DNA of 64,000 bases, taken from contig DAHG01000025.1 in the NCBI GenBank assembly GCA_002495885.1, positions 62,001-126,000 of the forward strand, read 5' to 3'. A model generated the notes under the pieces. That model had not been told where the DNA came from, ran no database searches, and worked only from the letters and a program-made list of their open reading frames with translations. The position numbers and the translations under genes were made by a program. Shown here in pieces: positions 46,976-56,184 of this stretch (positions are counted from its first letter, which is position 1; every line of letters begins with the position of its first letter). Source of the stretch: Methanocellaceae archaeon UBA148. GTDB lineage: Archaea; Halobacteriota; UBA148.

Positions 46976-47440
46976 TTACAAAAGATGTTCTGCGATGTTC
47001 TCAGAGATAGTTCTCTCGCAATAGATACACCTTAATCGTATTTGACTTTGAGACTTGTCAATAGTGAACTTGGATATTACCGGCTCGTGTGTATTCGAGA
47101 TGCAATTCGGGTTAGCGCATCTCACAACACCAACGACAGCATCTGGCAAAATTACCTTGTCTTTTTTGGTTACCTTATAGTCACGTATAATATTGATTGT
47201 GGCCAAGGGTGCAATCAGAGCAATCTTGTCCACTTCATGCGGTTTTAGCTCCCGATCCTCAACTTTTACGATGTCTTTTGTATGCGCCTTCTTAGACTGC
47301 ACATTCATGACTGCGCTGACTACAGCATCTGAGGTACCAACGATGCCAAGTATCTTGAGCACGTTTAATGCCTGGCCGGGTGCGATGTGATCTATTACAG
47401 TACCGTTTCGGATAGGATGAACACGCAGCTCTCTTTTCAT
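46976..47440 (-). CDS. pyrI: Aspartate carbamoyltransferase regulatory chain
   Basis: The regulatory subunit that confers nucleotide feedback control on ATCase. The 154-residue product has the allosteric domain (RELRVHPIRNGTVIDHIAPG) and a C-terminal zinc domain with four cysteines (CANPNCISNTHEP and LRCIYCER). The start overlaps the pyrB stop by four bases. The gene converges with panB. Confidence 0.95.
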   Translation of the reverse strand: MKRELRVHPIRNGTVIDHIAPGQALNVLKILGIVGTSDAVVSAVMNVQSKKAHTKDIVKVEDRELKPHEVDKIALIAPLATINIIRDYKVTKKDKVILPDAVVGVVRCANPNCISNTHEPVISKFTIDKSQSQIRLRCIYCERTISENIAEHLL

Positions 47441-48375
47441 ACATCACACCCCAGCACCAAGGACAAAACTGCCATCCTGACCGGAACGCCATAAAAAGCT
47501 TGCTTGAAATATTTAGCATGCTTCGTAGAATCCATCTCTGTATCTATCTCGTCCACTCGTGGGAGAGGGTGCATGATTATCATGTCTTCTTTGCAGTTTT
47601 TCAGGGATTTTAACGAAATTCGATAGCTTCCTGCAACCTTTTGGTACTCGCTCAGGTCCGGGAACCTTTCCTTTTGTATACGCGTGACATAGACGACGTC
47701 TGCATCCTCCATAACATCTTCCAATTTGGTGGTTTCATAGACATCTATTCCGCTTTTGGTCAGATCCTCTTTGATGTCACTTGGTATGCACAGCTGTTCC
47801 GGTGAAACCAAAGATATTTTAGCACCATATAAAGACAGGGCATAAACGAGTGAGTGAACGGTCCGACCGTATTTAAGATCGCCAATTAGCGCTATGTTCA
47901 GGTTTCGAAGATTGCTCTCTCGTTTGATAGTGTAGAGATCGAGCAATGTCTGGGTTGGATGATGACCCGCACCATCGCCAGCATTTATGATGGGAACATC
48001 TGACATCTCTGCTGACATCCTTGTAGATCCTTCTTTTGGATGACGTAGAACTATGACATCCGCATATTCCCCGACTACTCTGATAGTATCTGCCAGCATC
48101 TCACCTTTTGCCGCCGAACTGGCCTCAGTAGAGACCATGCTGATTGTCTCGCCGCCCAATCGCTTCATAGCGGTCTCAAAAGAAAGCCTGGTGCGGGTAG
48201 AGGGTTCATAGAACAACATCGCCAAAATTTTACCAGCTAATATGTCTGTACTCCTTTCTGAAGCAAATGTCTCAAGCGCTTCAGCCCTTTGAAGAATATG
48301 ATCTATTTCTGCTCGGGAGAAATCCCTCATCGAAATGATGTGTTTTTTGGCAAACATCAAATTAATTATGTTCAA
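47437..48375 (-). CDS. pyrB: Aspartate carbamoyltransferase catalytic chain
   Basis: Forms carbamoyl-aspartate in pyrimidine synthesis. The 312-residue product has the carbamoyl-phosphate motif MLFYEPSTRTRLSFETAMKR, the aspartate-binding region around LKYGRTVHSLVYALSLYGAK, and the HPLPRVDEIDTEMD loop. It forms an operon with pyrI and is divergent from ahcY. carB, which supplies its substrate, lies at the far end of the window. Confidence 0.96.
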   Translation of the reverse strand: MNIINLMFAKKHIISMRDFSRAEIDHILQRAEALETFASERSTDILAGKILAMLFYEPSTRTRLSFETAMKRLGGETISMVSTEASSAAKGEMLADTIRVVGEYADVIVLRHPKEGSTRMSAEMSDVPIINAGDGAGHHPTQTLLDLYTIKRESNLRNLNIALIGDLKYGRTVHSLVYALSLYGAKISLVSPEQLCIPSDIKEDLTKSGIDVYETTKLEDVMEDADVVYVTRIQKERFPDLSEYQKVAGSYRISLKSLKNCKEDMIIMHPLPRVDEIDTEMDSTKHAKYFKQAFYGVPVRMAVLSLVLGCDV

Positions 48376-48516
48376 GGACGCCTTAAAATTATTTATCGGA
48401 AGTTGAGAAAGAAATAGAGAACAATTTAACAGGAATGATTAAAAAATGGGCATCGTACTGGGGGTCTTTCTAATAGAGAACATACCTATGAAAGTATTTT
48501 AAACAGATTTGCCTAT

Positions 48517-49812
48517 GTGGGTATAACCCTCATGATTTATATGCCGATACATTATATTACTCCTCAATCAATGGGTGCAAAGACATTGACCGAAAAAGGT
48601 AAATTGAAGATCGAATGGGCAAGAAGGCATATGCCCGTTTTGGATGACATACGAAGTCGATTCGAGAGGGAAAAGCCCCTTAGAGGACACATAATCGGAA
48701 TGGCACTCCATGTCGAGGCTAAAACAGCTGTCCTAGTCGAGACATTAGTTTTGGGAGGCGCAGAAGTCGCTATTACAGGTTGCAATCCACTGAGCACTCA
48801 GGATGATGTCGCTCTCGCACTAAATCAGCAAAAAAACGTCGAATGCTATGCAAAGCATAATTGCTCTACAAAGGAATATTATAAGGCAATAGATGCAGTG
48901 CTTGATCACAATCCAGATATCACAATCGATGACGGGGCAGATCTCATTTTCAAACTTCATACCGATCGTCGCGAGCTACTGCCAAACATCATCGGAGCAT
49001 GCGAGGAGACGACCACAGGAGTCCATCGTCTAAGAGCAATGCAAGCTGATGGCAAACTGGAGTTTCCAGTAATTGCCATAAACGATGCTAGGACGAAGTT
49101 TTTATTTGACAATCGCTATGGCACCGGACAATCTACCCTGGATGGTATCATACGTACCACGAACATGCTAATCGCTGGTAAGAATGTCGTCATAGCAGGC
49201 TATGGTTGGTGTGGCAAAGGCGTTGCCATGAGGGCTAAAGGTCATGGTGCAAATGTCATAATAACAGAGGTTGACCCAGTTCGGGCATTAGAAGCCCAGA
49301 TGGATGGGCACAGAGTAATGCCAATGGATAAAGCCGCAAATATCGGAGACTTGTTCATCACCACAACGGGTAACAAGGATGTCATCACCAAAGAACATTT
49401 TAGATCGATGAGGGATGGCGCCATTTTAGCCAATTCAGGTCATTTCAATGTGGAGATCAATATAGACCATATAAATGAGATCGCAAAAAGCATCAGAGAA
49501 GTTCGGGCAAACATAGATGAATATGACCTTGGGGACAAGAAAATCTATTTGCTCTCAAAAGGGAGATTAGTAAATCTTGCTAGTGGCGATGGACATCCTA
49601 TAGAGGTCATGGACATGAGCTTTTCATTACAAGCACTTTGCGTTCGATATATCGCAGATCATGCCCATGGGATGAAAAGCCAAGTTTATGATGTGCCCCA
49701 GGAAATCGATGAGTTAGTTGCCAGATTGAAACTAAAATCGATGCAAATCGATATCGATCAAATGAGTGCCGAACAAAGAGAATATGCCAGTGGATGGAAA
49801 CAAGGCACTTAA
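48517..49812 (+). CDS. ahcY: Adenosylhomocysteinase (S-adenosylhomocysteine hydrolase)
   Basis: Cleaves S-adenosylhomocysteine to homocysteine and adenosine (or the inosine analogue in some archaea), keeping methylation running. Key segments are IEWARRHMPVLDDIRSRFER, the NAD-binding GKNVVIAGYGWCGKGVAMRA and HFNVEINIDHI. The start is uncertain: a GTG at 48517, ATGs at 48532 and 48541, or the ATG at 48571 (MGAKTLTEKGKLKIEWARRH). The last best matches family lengths. A TATA-like TATTTTAAAC lies near 48488. Confidence 0.94.
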   Translation: MGITLMIYMPIHYITPQSMGAKTLTEKGKLKIEWARRHMPVLDDIRSRFEREKPLRGHIIGMALHVEAKTAVLVETLVLGGAEVAITGCNPLSTQDDVALALNQQKNVECYAKHNCSTKEYYKAIDAVLDHNPDITIDDGADLIFKLHTDRRELLPNIIGACEETTTGVHRLRAMQADGKLEFPVIAINDARTKFLFDNRYGTGQSTLDGIIRTTNMLIAGKNVVIAGYGWCGKGVAMRAKGHGANVIITEVDPVRALEAQMDGHRVMPMDKAANIGDLFITTTGNKDVITKEHFRSMRDGAILANSGHFNVEINIDHINEIAKSIREVRANIDEYDLGDKKIYLLSKGRLVNLASGDGHPIEVMDMSFSLQALCVRYIADHAHGMKSQVYDVPQEIDELVARLKLKSMQIDIDQMSAEQREYASGWKQGT

Positions 49813-49818
49813 CCTAGA

Positions 49819-50106
49819 TTACTCTTCTAAAATTTTCAACCGTTCTTTTGTCCACCCCAATGCAGGGAATAAGTAAAAATAAACCCCAGTGTGTCTGTCA
49901 ATATTCTGGGCGTGATGAGCACCTGCTAGCACGACCACCCCATCAAACATTTGTCCGCAGGTTCCAACACCCCCAGATCGGTTTGCACTTTTTTTAAGAA
50001 CCGAGCCTTTAACCAAAAATGCGCCTACAGTTCCAATGAATATGATGAAGCCCAAAGTGGAAAATAGTTCCGTAATCAGTGTCAGTTTACCCAACATTTT
50101 CAACAT
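49819..50106 (-). CDS. Small membrane protein of unknown function
   Basis: The 95-residue product has one clear hydrophobic span (LITELFSTLGFIIFIGTVGA) and a glycine/cysteine-containing loop (ANRSGGVGTCGQMFDGVVVL). No family is recognised. It overlaps the end of the upstream DUF457-like gene by 20 bp, suggesting translational coupling and a role at the membrane. Confidence 0.5.
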   Translation of the reverse strand: MLKMLGKLTLITELFSTLGFIIFIGTVGAFLVKGSVLKKSANRSGGVGTCGQMFDGVVVLAGAHHAQNIDRHTGVYFYLFPALGWTKERLKILEE

Positions 50107-50632
50107 ATCTTTTACTATAAAACTTGTAAATTAAAACAGCCATACCCAATATGAAAACTCCAAACTCGACGCTGTTGCTAAACTGAACGTATTCTTTAAG
50201 GGGTAATAAATAATCTAGGGTAGCTGGTACGATTTCGTGAATCGCGGTAGCCGTTGTTTCCGTTACCTCTGCTCCAGTTATTGGATCTATCGTTGTCGTT
50301 TTCACGATCTCCAGTCCAAGTTCTGCATCAATCATAAAATTTCGGACGGAGAATGGATAAAAAGGTATGACCCCCCCATCAAAGACGTCTAAGAACAGGT
50401 GGCTGCTAAGATATACGACTGCTATTGCTATTTTTTGTGATTTATTTTTGAGATAAAACATAAGCAGGCACAGCGGAATGAAGATATTGTGTAATGTCCC
50501 CCTGTGCACTAAAAAGTAGTCCAAGTCTGGAAATAACGAGACAGGCAGCAGCATTAAGATAGACCTGAGGTCATCATAAAAGATTAATAACATTAGCATT
50601 GGAATTATTATATGCATACTAGCATTCGCCAT
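50087..50632 (-). CDS. Membrane-bound metal-dependent hydrolase-like protein (DUF457/YdjM type)
   Basis: The 181-residue protein has about four hydrophobic helices and the metal-ligand pattern of YdjM-like proteins: LFPDLDYFLVHRGTLHNIFI early (DxD, HRGxxH) and SSHLFLDVFDGGVIPFYPFS later (SHxxxD). These sites resemble phospholipase-C/LytM-like metal centres in a membrane setting. The substrate is unknown. A long polar loop (VKTTTIDPITGAEVTETTAT) follows. Confidence 0.7.
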   Translation of the reverse strand: MANASMHIIIPMLMLLIFYDDLRSILMLLPVSLFPDLDYFLVHRGTLHNIFIPLCLLMFYLKNKSQKIAIAVVYLSSHLFLDVFDGGVIPFYPFSVRNFMIDAELGLEIVKTTTIDPITGAEVTETTATAIHEIVPATLDYLLPLKEYVQFSNSVEFGVFILGMAVLIYKFYSKRYVENVG

Positions 50633-50666
50633 ATTCCAAATCCTCTCTTTTTGTGCCGAATTATTT

Positions 50667-51170
50667 TCAATAAACAGTAACGCTTTTAACAGAAGATAAC
50701 TTCATCATTGCATTTATAAGGTCGCCAGAAGCTTTTTCATTGGTTATGATCGTTAGTTTGGGATCTTCCGTGAAATAGGGATCGTCTGTTACAGCTTGTC
50801 GAATACTGATCCCTTGCCCTGCTATCAGAGATGCAACATCGCCAAGTATGCCTGTTTGCTGGGCATCTTGCGGGGTTATAATTATTACACTAAGGCCGAG
50901 TAAGGGTGCAACTTCCTTCAGAAAAGTTATTGAATGGAGGTTCTGAAAGACCTTGCTGAGTTTGTCGTCCTCTAGGATGACCCTGGTAGTTGCATTGACG
51001 ACCCTTCGATCTACACAGATCTCCTTTGCTATTTGCGTATGAGGTATTTCTATGGTGCCAGAGACAACCTTCCCTTCTGAATTGATCTGGAAACCTCTCT
51101 CAAAAAGAAGACGAATTACTTTTTCCTGTGCTGGGAAATGGCTGAATTTTTTTATGATTTCTGCCCACAT
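50667..51170 (-). CDS. ACT domain-containing regulator (COG2150-like)
   Basis: The 167-residue product has an N-terminal winged-helix-like part (IPHTQIAKEICVDRRVVNAT) and a C-terminal ACT-like domain (GILGDVASLIAGQGISIRQA, PKLTIITNEKASGDLINAMM). Archaeal COG2150 proteins are predicted regulators of amino-acid metabolism. No target genes are adjacent, so it probably acts in trans. It precedes the DUF457-like gene on the same strand. Confidence 0.75.
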   Translation of the reverse strand: MWAEIIKKFSHFPAQEKVIRLLFERGFQINSEGKVVSGTIEIPHTQIAKEICVDRRVVNATTRVILEDDKLSKVFQNLHSITFLKEVAPLLGLSVIIITPQDAQQTGILGDVASLIAGQGISIRQAVTDDPYFTEDPKLTIITNEKASGDLINAMMKLSSVKSVTVY

Positions 51171-51513
51171 AATAAAAACCCCACTTCTACATACTCTTCA
51201 CAATATACACCCTAATATATACTCTTTATAATAGACCCTTACAAAGAATTAAGTGTTCCCTCAATGTTACAAGTGCACATATCATTCGTGATGAATATAT
51301 CACTAACTAATACTGGTGCATACATTATTGATGGAATGGAGGGAGCAAAGAAAGAGCTCTAGTGCTGTTGCTGACTACTACCCATTTTAAGCGTCCCCTA
51401 AAATTTTCATTTTTCGCAGGATGACTTCCATAGACTAGTTTAACTAAATAAAAAAGTTTTTTAAGAGAGGCCATCCTAAAACCGTCAGAAATTCACCATA
51501 CTTAGTTTTCTGG
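51171..51513. other. Intergenic stretch, no gene recognised
   Basis: About 340 bp between the ACT regulator and the GcvH-like gene. TATA-like ATATACTC motifs near 51210-51230 may serve the ACT gene. I see no ORF with coding character and no RNA gene. Confidence 0.4.
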
Positions 51514-51936
51514 TTATTCTTTCTCAGTTTCATTTTCAGAAGGCTTCTCTGGGGTGACTTTTTGCAATTGTTCGACTTCCTCCTCAAACTTTGAAGGCTG
51601 AATTTTGATGAGCCAGCCACTATTTTCAGGGTCACTATTAATTAATTGGGGCTTATTTAACAGATCACGATTGAAATCAATTATTGTTCCTGAGATCGGC
51701 ATAAATAAACCACCTGCAAGAGCCCCCATATATCCAGCAAAAGAAGCCCCCTTGACAAGATAAGTCCCTATGGGTTTAATTTTTATGGTTTTCACTCCAT
51801 GAACTTCTGCGCCCACGGGAGTAAAACCCATTCTCAGGTTTTTATCCTCCATTTTTAACCAGTAATACTCCTCATCAGAATAGTAAAGCTCTTCTGAGAC
51901 TTCTTCGGGTATGTCGTCTTTCTCTTCCTTCATCAT
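51514..51936 (-). CDS. GcvH-like (lipoyl-domain fold) protein lacking the lipoyl lysine
   Basis: The 140-residue product follows glycine-cleavage H protein at both ends of the domain: RMGFTPVGAEVHGVKTIKIK near residue 35 and MPISGTIIDFNRDLLNKPQL, INSDPENSGWLIKI near residues 79-112. Where H proteins have the lipoylated ESVKA turn, this one reads GYMGALAGG (residues 68-76), with no lysine. Acidic N- and C-terminal tails flank the domain. It cannot carry lipoate at the normal site. A structural or regulatory role is possible. No gcv genes are nearby. Confidence 0.75.
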   Translation of the reverse strand: MMKEEKDDIPEEVSEELYYSDEEYYWLKMEDKNLRMGFTPVGAEVHGVKTIKIKPIGTYLVKGASFAGYMGALAGGLFMPISGTIIDFNRDLLNKPQLINSDPENSGWLIKIQPSKFEEEVEQLQKVTPEKPSENETEKE

Positions 51937-52106
51937 AAAACACCTGATATTGATATAGGGATTGATGTACTTAAAATTACTGTGGACTTTTTGGTTGTTA
52001 GTTCCTCATCCAAGCTAGAAAGCTAAAATCTGAGGAGGGAATTAGCGGTTATGATGCGCATCAAATCTTATCTGGCTGCAAGTGAGATGACTTAGACCTA
52101 GATCAT

Positions 52107-54176
52107 TTAATACATTTTAGTACATTTATTATTAGAATCCAGCAGCCTGATATCGTTAAAGAAGTTCATCAGTGAATATTTGACCCCGTCCTGCTCTACA
52201 TCCACGATTTCAACCTGTTCCTCTGGTGGAAAGTCCCTGAATACAGAATATTTTCCCATGATTTTAGGAGAATCGCTGGTATATCTGGCATCTAAAAGCA
52301 CCCTTGCGCCGTAATCATCCGGAGATCTCACTACCCGGCCCATGGCATGCCTTACCTTTCTAATGGTTGGGATTTCAATCGCATATTCCCATCCTTTTCC
52401 AGAACCGAACTCGTGGTCATATGCATATTGGATCGCTCGGACTTTGTCACCTAGGGCAGGATAACCTACGCCCACTACGACAACTGTTCTTGCCCGACGG
52501 TCCCTGTAATCTATTCCTTCGGTCAGTGTTCCCCAGAGGTATGTAAGCAAAACTGCTTTACCGCCTGATTCTCCGATCTCAAAGAACTTTTCCTTGATAT
52601 CCATCGGAGAAACGCCAACTTCATCAAGAAACATTGGGACGCTTACGTCCAAAAGGGTATAATATCGCGCAGCTTCACCATAATTGGGAAAGAAAAGCAG
52701 TACATTCCCATCTGATTGCTCTATGACATCCTCCAACACACCTTTGATCGCTCCCATAACATCTGGGTCCTCTCGATTCCTCATAACAAATGGCAAAGTG
52801 GCCACTGCAATTGTGTGTCTACGTTTCTTGGAAAAAGGAGTGGTATATGAAATCTCAGTCGTTTTCCGTTGAATGCCCAATGTCCTCTTTATGGTTTCAA
52901 ACGGCCTTAGCGTAGCAGATATCAAAACCGCTGAATACAGTGAATCGAACAAGGGCTGAGTCACATTTTTAGGGATACACGTGTAAAGCTCAATCCCGCT
53001 AGTTATCTCGCCGTCTTCCCGTCGAACATTTACCAGCGGGTAATATCCTGGTTCGCTTGCCAATTTCAAGTAATCCTTGAAGAACAATGAGACGGCCAGC
53101 ACGTAGGACATTTTTAATGTATCGGATAAACCCGCTTTATACTGATTATGATATATCGATTCGAGTTCTTTACCTCGCACATATGCTTTTTCCACTAACT
53201 CATTTATATCAGGCAGACGCTGAAGAATGCGCTTGCTCAACAAATCCTCTGTGCCAGCAGGGTCTCTTATGCGAAGATCGTACCACTCTGTGCCAATCCG
53301 CTCTCTCTCGCCAAAGCCAAATCTAGATTCATATGTCTCTCGCAGCGTATCCTTCAGGGTATTAAGAAATGTGTAAATTTCATCCTCATCAACTTCAATG
53401 TCAATCACCTCATTTATCGCCTTATCGATAAATTGCTCGGTCAGCTTTAGCGAAGCATGTGATCTGGCTGCAGATTCGATATTATGTGCTTCATCAAATA
53501 TGACTATGATGTCGCTTAGCTCACGTCCAAGCCATGCCAAAAGATTCGACAGAATATCAGGATTTAACAGATGGTGGTAATTGCAGATGACCAAATCTGT
53601 ATCACGCATACCTCTTTTTAATAATTCATATCCACACATTCCATCCACAACTGCATGCTCATGGACTTCTTCCGGCGTTCTCACATCAGATGAAAGCCAG
53701 TGAAAGAAATCTGTGGCATCATCTCGGAGAATATTAGCGAGATATTCACAGGAACGCTTTTTAAGGTCCTTCAAACGCCCCGCATATGCTTGGGATTGCT
53801 CTAGCTCGATCATTTCGTAGGTGTTTTCTCTCAGCAGATTACACTCCTCATAATCCTTTTTAAGGGGGCACATGTGTAATTTGCCTTTTAGCACGATAGC
53901 ATTGATGTTTGCCACATTTTTGATCTCCTTTGCTTCATCTATGAACTGAAGCATTTGCTGATGGACATTGGTGGCTATTAGAACTACTTTATCATGGTTT
54001 TTTGCAACATGCAAGGATGGGACAAGGGAGCTAAGCGTTTTCCCGGTTCCGCATGCACCTTCAAACAAGACGATTTCTTTACCTAGGAGGGCTCGATAGA
54101 TCTCATCCATCGCTTTTTTCTGGTTTGGATAAAAAGATTTTTTTGGAAAGTATCTCAAATACCCTTCATTCATCAC
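52107..54176 (-). CDS. XPD/Rad3-like superfamily 2 DNA helicase
   Basis: The 689-residue helicase has Walker A (VLFEGACGTGKTLSSLVPSL), the DEAH box (IIVIFDEAHNIESAARSHAS), and motif VI around RKVRHAMGRVVRSPDDYGAR. Four cysteines between motifs Ia and II (HMCPLKK, EECNLL, RSCEYL, GMCGYE) match the [4Fe-4S] cluster of XPD-family 5'-3' helicases. Motif III-like LISATLRPFETIKRTLGI is present. A role in repair or transcription-linked unwinding is inferred. It stands alone, divergent from the U32 gene. Confidence 0.92.
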   Translation of the reverse strand: MMNEGYLRYFPKKSFYPNQKKAMDEIYRALLGKEIVLFEGACGTGKTLSSLVPSLHVAKNHDKVVLIATNVHQQMLQFIDEAKEIKNVANINAIVLKGKLHMCPLKKDYEECNLLRENTYEMIELEQSQAYAGRLKDLKKRSCEYLANILRDDATDFFHWLSSDVRTPEEVHEHAVVDGMCGYELLKRGMRDTDLVICNYHHLLNPDILSNLLAWLGRELSDIIVIFDEAHNIESAARSHASLKLTEQFIDKAINEVIDIEVDEDEIYTFLNTLKDTLRETYESRFGFGERERIGTEWYDLRIRDPAGTEDLLSKRILQRLPDINELVEKAYVRGKELESIYHNQYKAGLSDTLKMSYVLAVSLFFKDYLKLASEPGYYPLVNVRREDGEITSGIELYTCIPKNVTQPLFDSLYSAVLISATLRPFETIKRTLGIQRKTTEISYTTPFSKKRRHTIAVATLPFVMRNREDPDVMGAIKGVLEDVIEQSDGNVLLFFPNYGEAARYYTLLDVSVPMFLDEVGVSPMDIKEKFFEIGESGGKAVLLTYLWGTLTEGIDYRDRRARTVVVVGVGYPALGDKVRAIQYAYDHEFGSGKGWEYAIEIPTIRKVRHAMGRVVRSPDDYGARVLLDARYTSDSPKIMGKYSVFRDFPPEEQVEIVDVEQDGVKYSLMNFFNDIRLLDSNNKCTKMY

Positions 54177-54266
54177 GTTCTAGAGTATTTTCATTGTACA
54201 TAAATTAACGTTGACCCCAAATACTTGCCACAAAGATTTAACATATTCTTGCCCATCTCTTGTGTG

Positions 54267-56006
54267 ATGAGTGTAATATGTAAAACACCAACGAAGAAAA
54301 TAGAGCTCCTAATTCCTGCTGGCAGTATGGCTAATCTGAAAGCAGCGGTTTCCAGAGGGGCTGACGCTGTTTATCTTGGAATGCAGAAGTTCACTGCAAG
54401 ACACTTTGCGACTAATTTTAATGAGGAATACCTCAAGGAAGCCATCAGGATATGTAAGTCAAATAATGTGAAGGTCGATTTGACTATGAACACCCTTGTT
54501 AAGAATGGCGAGATCAACGATTTTTTTAGACAATTATCTTTTGCTTATTCTTCTGGGATTGATGCGGTAATAATACAGGAGATTTCTTTTATTGAGTTTA
54601 TTAAGAAAAATTTTCCGGATTTAAAAGTGCATATATCCACACAAGCAGGAGTAATGAACTCTTGCCATGTCAATCTGGTTTCCAATGCAGACAGAATAAA
54701 CCTTGCCAGAGAATTGAGTAAAGAGGAAATAAAAGAAATAAGAAAGAATTATCGTGGTGAATTAGAGATTTTTTGCCATGGCGCTTTGTGTGTTTCGGTT
54801 TCCGGAAGCTGTATTTTTTCAAGTTTTCTTGGCGGAAGAAGCGGTAATCGGGGAAAATGCGCACAACCTTGCAGAAAAAAATACAATGGAGACTATTACC
54901 TTTCTACAAAGGAGCTTTGCTTACTTAAAAAAATCCCAGAAATTATCGGTCTTGGTATGGATTCGATAAAAGTTGAGGGCAGGATGAGGACTCCTTACTA
55001 TGTTGCGACCGTAACTGAAACTTACCGAAAAGCGATTGATGATTTTTATGATGGCAATTTTAACATTACTGCTGAAATGATGAATAAGTTAGAGGGCGCT
55101 TTTTACAGGGGGTTTACAGAAGGCAAATTCAATTCTTTTGATATTTTTAACAGAGAAAAAGCAACCGGAGAGAGCAATATTTTGAATAAGGAAACTTACG
55201 AAGTTAAAATAAAAGATGTTAAAAGTGATAGGGAAAAGATCAAGATTTTATTTCCTGATTTTAAAACGGATATAATGGGAGGCGCTCCTAAAAAGTTGAT
55301 GGTCAAGGTTTATAGTTACCGAGATGCGATTTCTGCTGCCAATAATGGGGCAGACATTGTTTATTATGATTTGTTTGCAGAAGATTTCTCCCAAGTGAAA
55401 AAAGAGATTAAATGTAAATTGTTTGGAGTAACTCCAAGAATAATGCTTGATAAAGATGTAGGCTTGATAAAGAAGAAAATCAATGAATTGAAACCGGATG
55501 GAATCTTAGCTGGAAATATAGGTAGTTTGGATTTGGGATTAAAGATCCCAATTCACCTTGATTATAATGTCAATTGTTTTAATGATTCTGATTTGGAATA
55601 TTTTTCTTCAAAAAATTCACTACCGATAATATCTCCTGAATTATCCTTAGGGGAAATGGCTGCTTTTAAGAACAGGAACTTTATAGCTTTTGTGCATGGG
55701 AAGATAAGATTGATGACTCTTAGACATGAACTTTCAGAGGGAATTATAAAAGATGAAAAGGGAGGAAAATTTATCGTAAATCATATTTTTAATGGCAGTG
55801 AAATAATAAATGAGAAAGAGTTGGGATTATTAGGTAAGAGCCCACAATTAGTAAATTCCGGGATAAATAATTTCTTTATTGATACTGATGAGAAGGTAAG
55901 TGAGATAATAACGTTTTATAGGAGAGTTTTAGACGGAAAAAAAGTTGACGACTATAAATTGAAAAGAAATTATGTTTTAGGTTGGAGTTTTAGGGGAGTT
56001 AGTTGA
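54267..56006 (+). CDS. Peptidase U32 family protein
   Basis: The protein starts best at the ATG at 54267 (MSVICKTPTKKIELLIPAGS); a longer frame from 54225 lacks support. The U32 hallmark is present: RGELEIFCHGALCVSVSGSC, then FLGGRSGNRGKCAQPCRKKY, with four cysteines likely binding Fe-S. Bacterial relatives (TrhP/RlhA) hydroxylate tRNA or rRNA rather than cleave protein. Composition is distinctly more AT-rich than the flanking helicase and polymerase genes (many AAA, TTT, ATT codons), suggesting transfer from a low-GC donor. Confidence 0.87.
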   Translation: MSVICKTPTKKIELLIPAGSMANLKAAVSRGADAVYLGMQKFTARHFATNFNEEYLKEAIRICKSNNVKVDLTMNTLVKNGEINDFFRQLSFAYSSGIDAVIIQEISFIEFIKKNFPDLKVHISTQAGVMNSCHVNLVSNADRINLARELSKEEIKEIRKNYRGELEIFCHGALCVSVSGSCIFSSFLGGRSGNRGKCAQPCRKKYNGDYYLSTKELCLLKKIPEIIGLGMDSIKVEGRMRTPYYVATVTETYRKAIDDFYDGNFNITAEMMNKLEGAFYRGFTEGKFNSFDIFNREKATGESNILNKETYEVKIKDVKSDREKIKILFPDFKTDIMGGAPKKLMVKVYSYRDAISAANNGADIVYYDLFAEDFSQVKKEIKCKLFGVTPRIMLDKDVGLIKKKINELKPDGILAGNIGSLDLGLKIPIHLDYNVNCFNDSDLEYFSSKNSLPIISPELSLGEMAAFKNRNFIAFVHGKIRLMTLRHELSEGIIKDEKGGKFIVNHIFNGSEIINEKELGLLGKSPQLVNSGINNFFIDTDEKVSEIITFYRRVLDGKKVDDYKLKRNYVLGWSFRGVS

Positions 56007-56184
56007 GCTATTTATCGGCGTTCACTACATTTCCTGCTTTCAACTTATGATGTTTGCATACAGTTAGTTTATCCTAACAGCGATAAATTTTATGATTTCT
56101 TTTCAATTCAATACGCACAAAATAGATTAATATTAAAAACAAATTTGACCGTAAGTATTTAACATCTCCTTCATCATCTCTTGT

